A stretch of 64,000 nt of DNA from assembly GCA_945859605.1 (NCBI GenBank), contig OX243820.1:31127316-31191315 (forward strand), given 5' to 3'. The position numbers were made by a program, and so were the translations under genes. The stretch is from Lumbricus rubellus. Its lineage: Eukaryota > Annelida > Clitellata > Crassiclitellata > Lumbricidae. The notes beneath the pieces were generated by a model. It worked only from the letters and a program-made list of their open reading frames with translations. It was not told where the DNA came from and searched no databases. Of the stretch, positions 62,537 to 64,000 are shown piece by piece; position 1 is the stretch's first letter; each line of letters starts with the position of its first letter.

Positions 62537-64000
62537 TATATATATATATATACATACGATGAGTCAGCAACAATCTATGTTCTTAACCTCGGCATATAAG
62601 TCCTCTCCCTCACCGTCTCATCTTCCACCAACACGCACGGCCAGTGTATACTATTCATTTTAGCTGAGTGGGAAGAGGTTGCAAGTCAAATAGAAGAATG
62701 GGAAAATTTCTGCCCCACGTCTCTTAAGTAGGCTAATTTGCAAATAGTGGTGAATGCTCTTTAGCGATTCTTTTTCCACGCTCCGTAATTAACTAAAAGC
62801 ATATAAAATTGTTATAATTGAATCAAAATAGAATGTTTGATGTTATTTATAGACGTCAAAGTAAAATAATTTGCATAGAAAATAATTATGTTCTACCCTG
62901 TCAATATTGACAATTTTTCATATATTTTTTAATAAGTCTTTGAGAGATGAGGGCCATTGTTTAGGCCTGGCGGGCCACGGGTTGGGAATCACTGCTCTAG
63001 CGGTTAGATAAGAGCTCCGTGGTTCAAATCTCCACTAAGCTTAATAATAGGCAAACATTTGCTTGAATATTTCTGCTACACCAGTGCCCCTCCTATCCAG
63101 CTCAGCTGCAATCCAAAATAAATTTGGTTGTATTATGTATTAATATATATCTACATATATTATATTCATTATCATTTATTGTGGAGATTTATATGGCGCC
63201 TGTTCGAGGTTACTACTCAGGAGCGCTCCCGACCCAACCTCGGCAAAAATGGACGGTTTTTAGGCTGCGATAAAACGCATCTTAGCAAACCCTAGGGATA
63301 AGGCCTATATACAGTGAGAGCCCTATTTTATCATCTGTGCACTAACAATATTATACTCTGTCGATGAGAAGGACAGCCGGCAAGTGAGAGGACTGACTCC
63401 TGCTCTCATAATTATGCAAAATGCCACAGACACTTATGATTCCCATGGATACCTGAGCCTTACGCTCGAGGCTCGAGTTTGTTTAATTAAAGCCTTAAAG
63501 GACTATAATTCTTCTGGTGTTGTTTTATGTTACATGCTCTTATTATAGTCGTCTGTATACGTCTGCTAAACTTGTGATAAATCACCGAACTTTTGACATT
63601 ATCCTCACCGATGCTCTCTCTCACTGGAAGTACTTAACCTCTCCTTTATTTCATTCGCGCATCAAACAGCCAGGTTTTTATAGCACCTTCTTTTCGTATA
63701 GGGGTATTTTTTTGCTCTTGTTTGAACCTTTGTTGGTACAAGCGTTCAAGTATCGCCACTGCATCAGCCTATAAATAAACGTGGTTACGACGATCTTACT
63801 GTTACGAAGTGTTCAAGTGTTCCACGTCTGTTTTATTTCTTTTGTTAGGTCTGAAACGGCGGCGGCGGCGGCGGAAAGCAAGTGTTTGTTAGTGCCCACC
63901 ATGCCACTGGTACTTGTGTTGACAAAGCCGTAGGGATGGATGGCTACACAGGATTTACAATCTTGACTGTGATCCATTTGGCACGGGCGCTTAGCCATTC
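61578..64000. other. Right end of window: no gene recognised
   Basis: Contents: an (AT)n run at 62479-62530; a hAT-like terminus GGGTTGGGAATCACTG near 62980-62995 without a visible partner; a tRNA-like B box GTGGTTCAAATCTCCAC near 63020; a minus-strand SINE tail at about 63185-63240. At the very end a minus-strand frame (63813-63998) begins with ATG and reads MAKRPCQMDHSQDCKSC..., followed by a poly-Ala run. It could be a first exon, but has no recognisable domain. Confidence 0.4.
63183..63245 (-). repeat. SINE-tail relic, minus strand
   Basis: The plus strand reads TTTATATGGCGCCTGTTCGAG and CTACTCAGGAGCGCTCCCGAC, the complement of the SINE tail at 50998 and of the one at 4138. Confidence 0.65.

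Overview
This is animal nuclear DNA, most likely from a marine invertebrate deuterostome (echinoderm, hemichordate or cephalochordate). That assignment is an inference. It rests on three things: exon-intron genes of animal type (a Bsx/bsh homeobox gene and a transmembrane leucine-rich-repeat protein), a Ty3/gypsy retrotransposon of the Gmr1-like group first described in deuterostomes, and a very high density of hAT-like, Mutator-like and piggyBac-like non-autonomous elements, tRNA-derived SINEs and simple repeats. The palindrome TAGGCCTA is scattered throughout.

Layout. 1-7.8 kb: three exons of bsx on the minus strand. Their splice phases match and the introns are full of transposons; the last coding exon (end of the homeodomain) is not in the window. 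8-22 kb: gene-poor, with a 1.5-kb hAT carrying a nested hAT and a LINE fragment, a 1.9-kb Mutator-like element, and a near-perfect 38-bp-arm palindrome. 22.4-32.2 kb: an (ATGT)n array broken by a MITE and by a 9.1-kb LTR retrotransposon (LTRs of 492 bp differing at about 2 sites). Its 5' LTR is itself interrupted by a 2.2-kb foldback DNA transposon. 32.5-39 kb: compound microsatellites and a GC-rich patch with promoter-like motifs. 39.2-42.8 kb: a two-exon LRR transmembrane gene on the minus strand, with a piggyBac-like MITE and a hAT MITE in its intron. 43-64 kb: no convincing host exon, but a Mutator-like MITE, an inverted second copy of the piggyBac-like MITE, hAT MITEs, SINEs, a second LINE fragment and (ATGT)n/(ACAT)n arrays of over 500 bp.

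The most interesting object is the retrotransposon. Its RT and RNase H are of Ty3/gypsy type, but the pol order is protease, integrase, RT, RNase H, as in Ty1/copia. Its Gag has the region from which the vertebrate SCAN domain is thought to derive. The copy is young by LTR identity and nearly intact; two nearby single-base indels in homopolymers break the reading frame between RT and RNase H. Nested insertions give a relative chronology: microsatellite, then MITE and LTR element, then foldback element inside the 5' LTR.

Most long open frames in the window are tri- and tetranucleotide repeats read as codons and are not annotated as genes. All family calls were made by eye from motifs, terminal repeats and target-site duplications.
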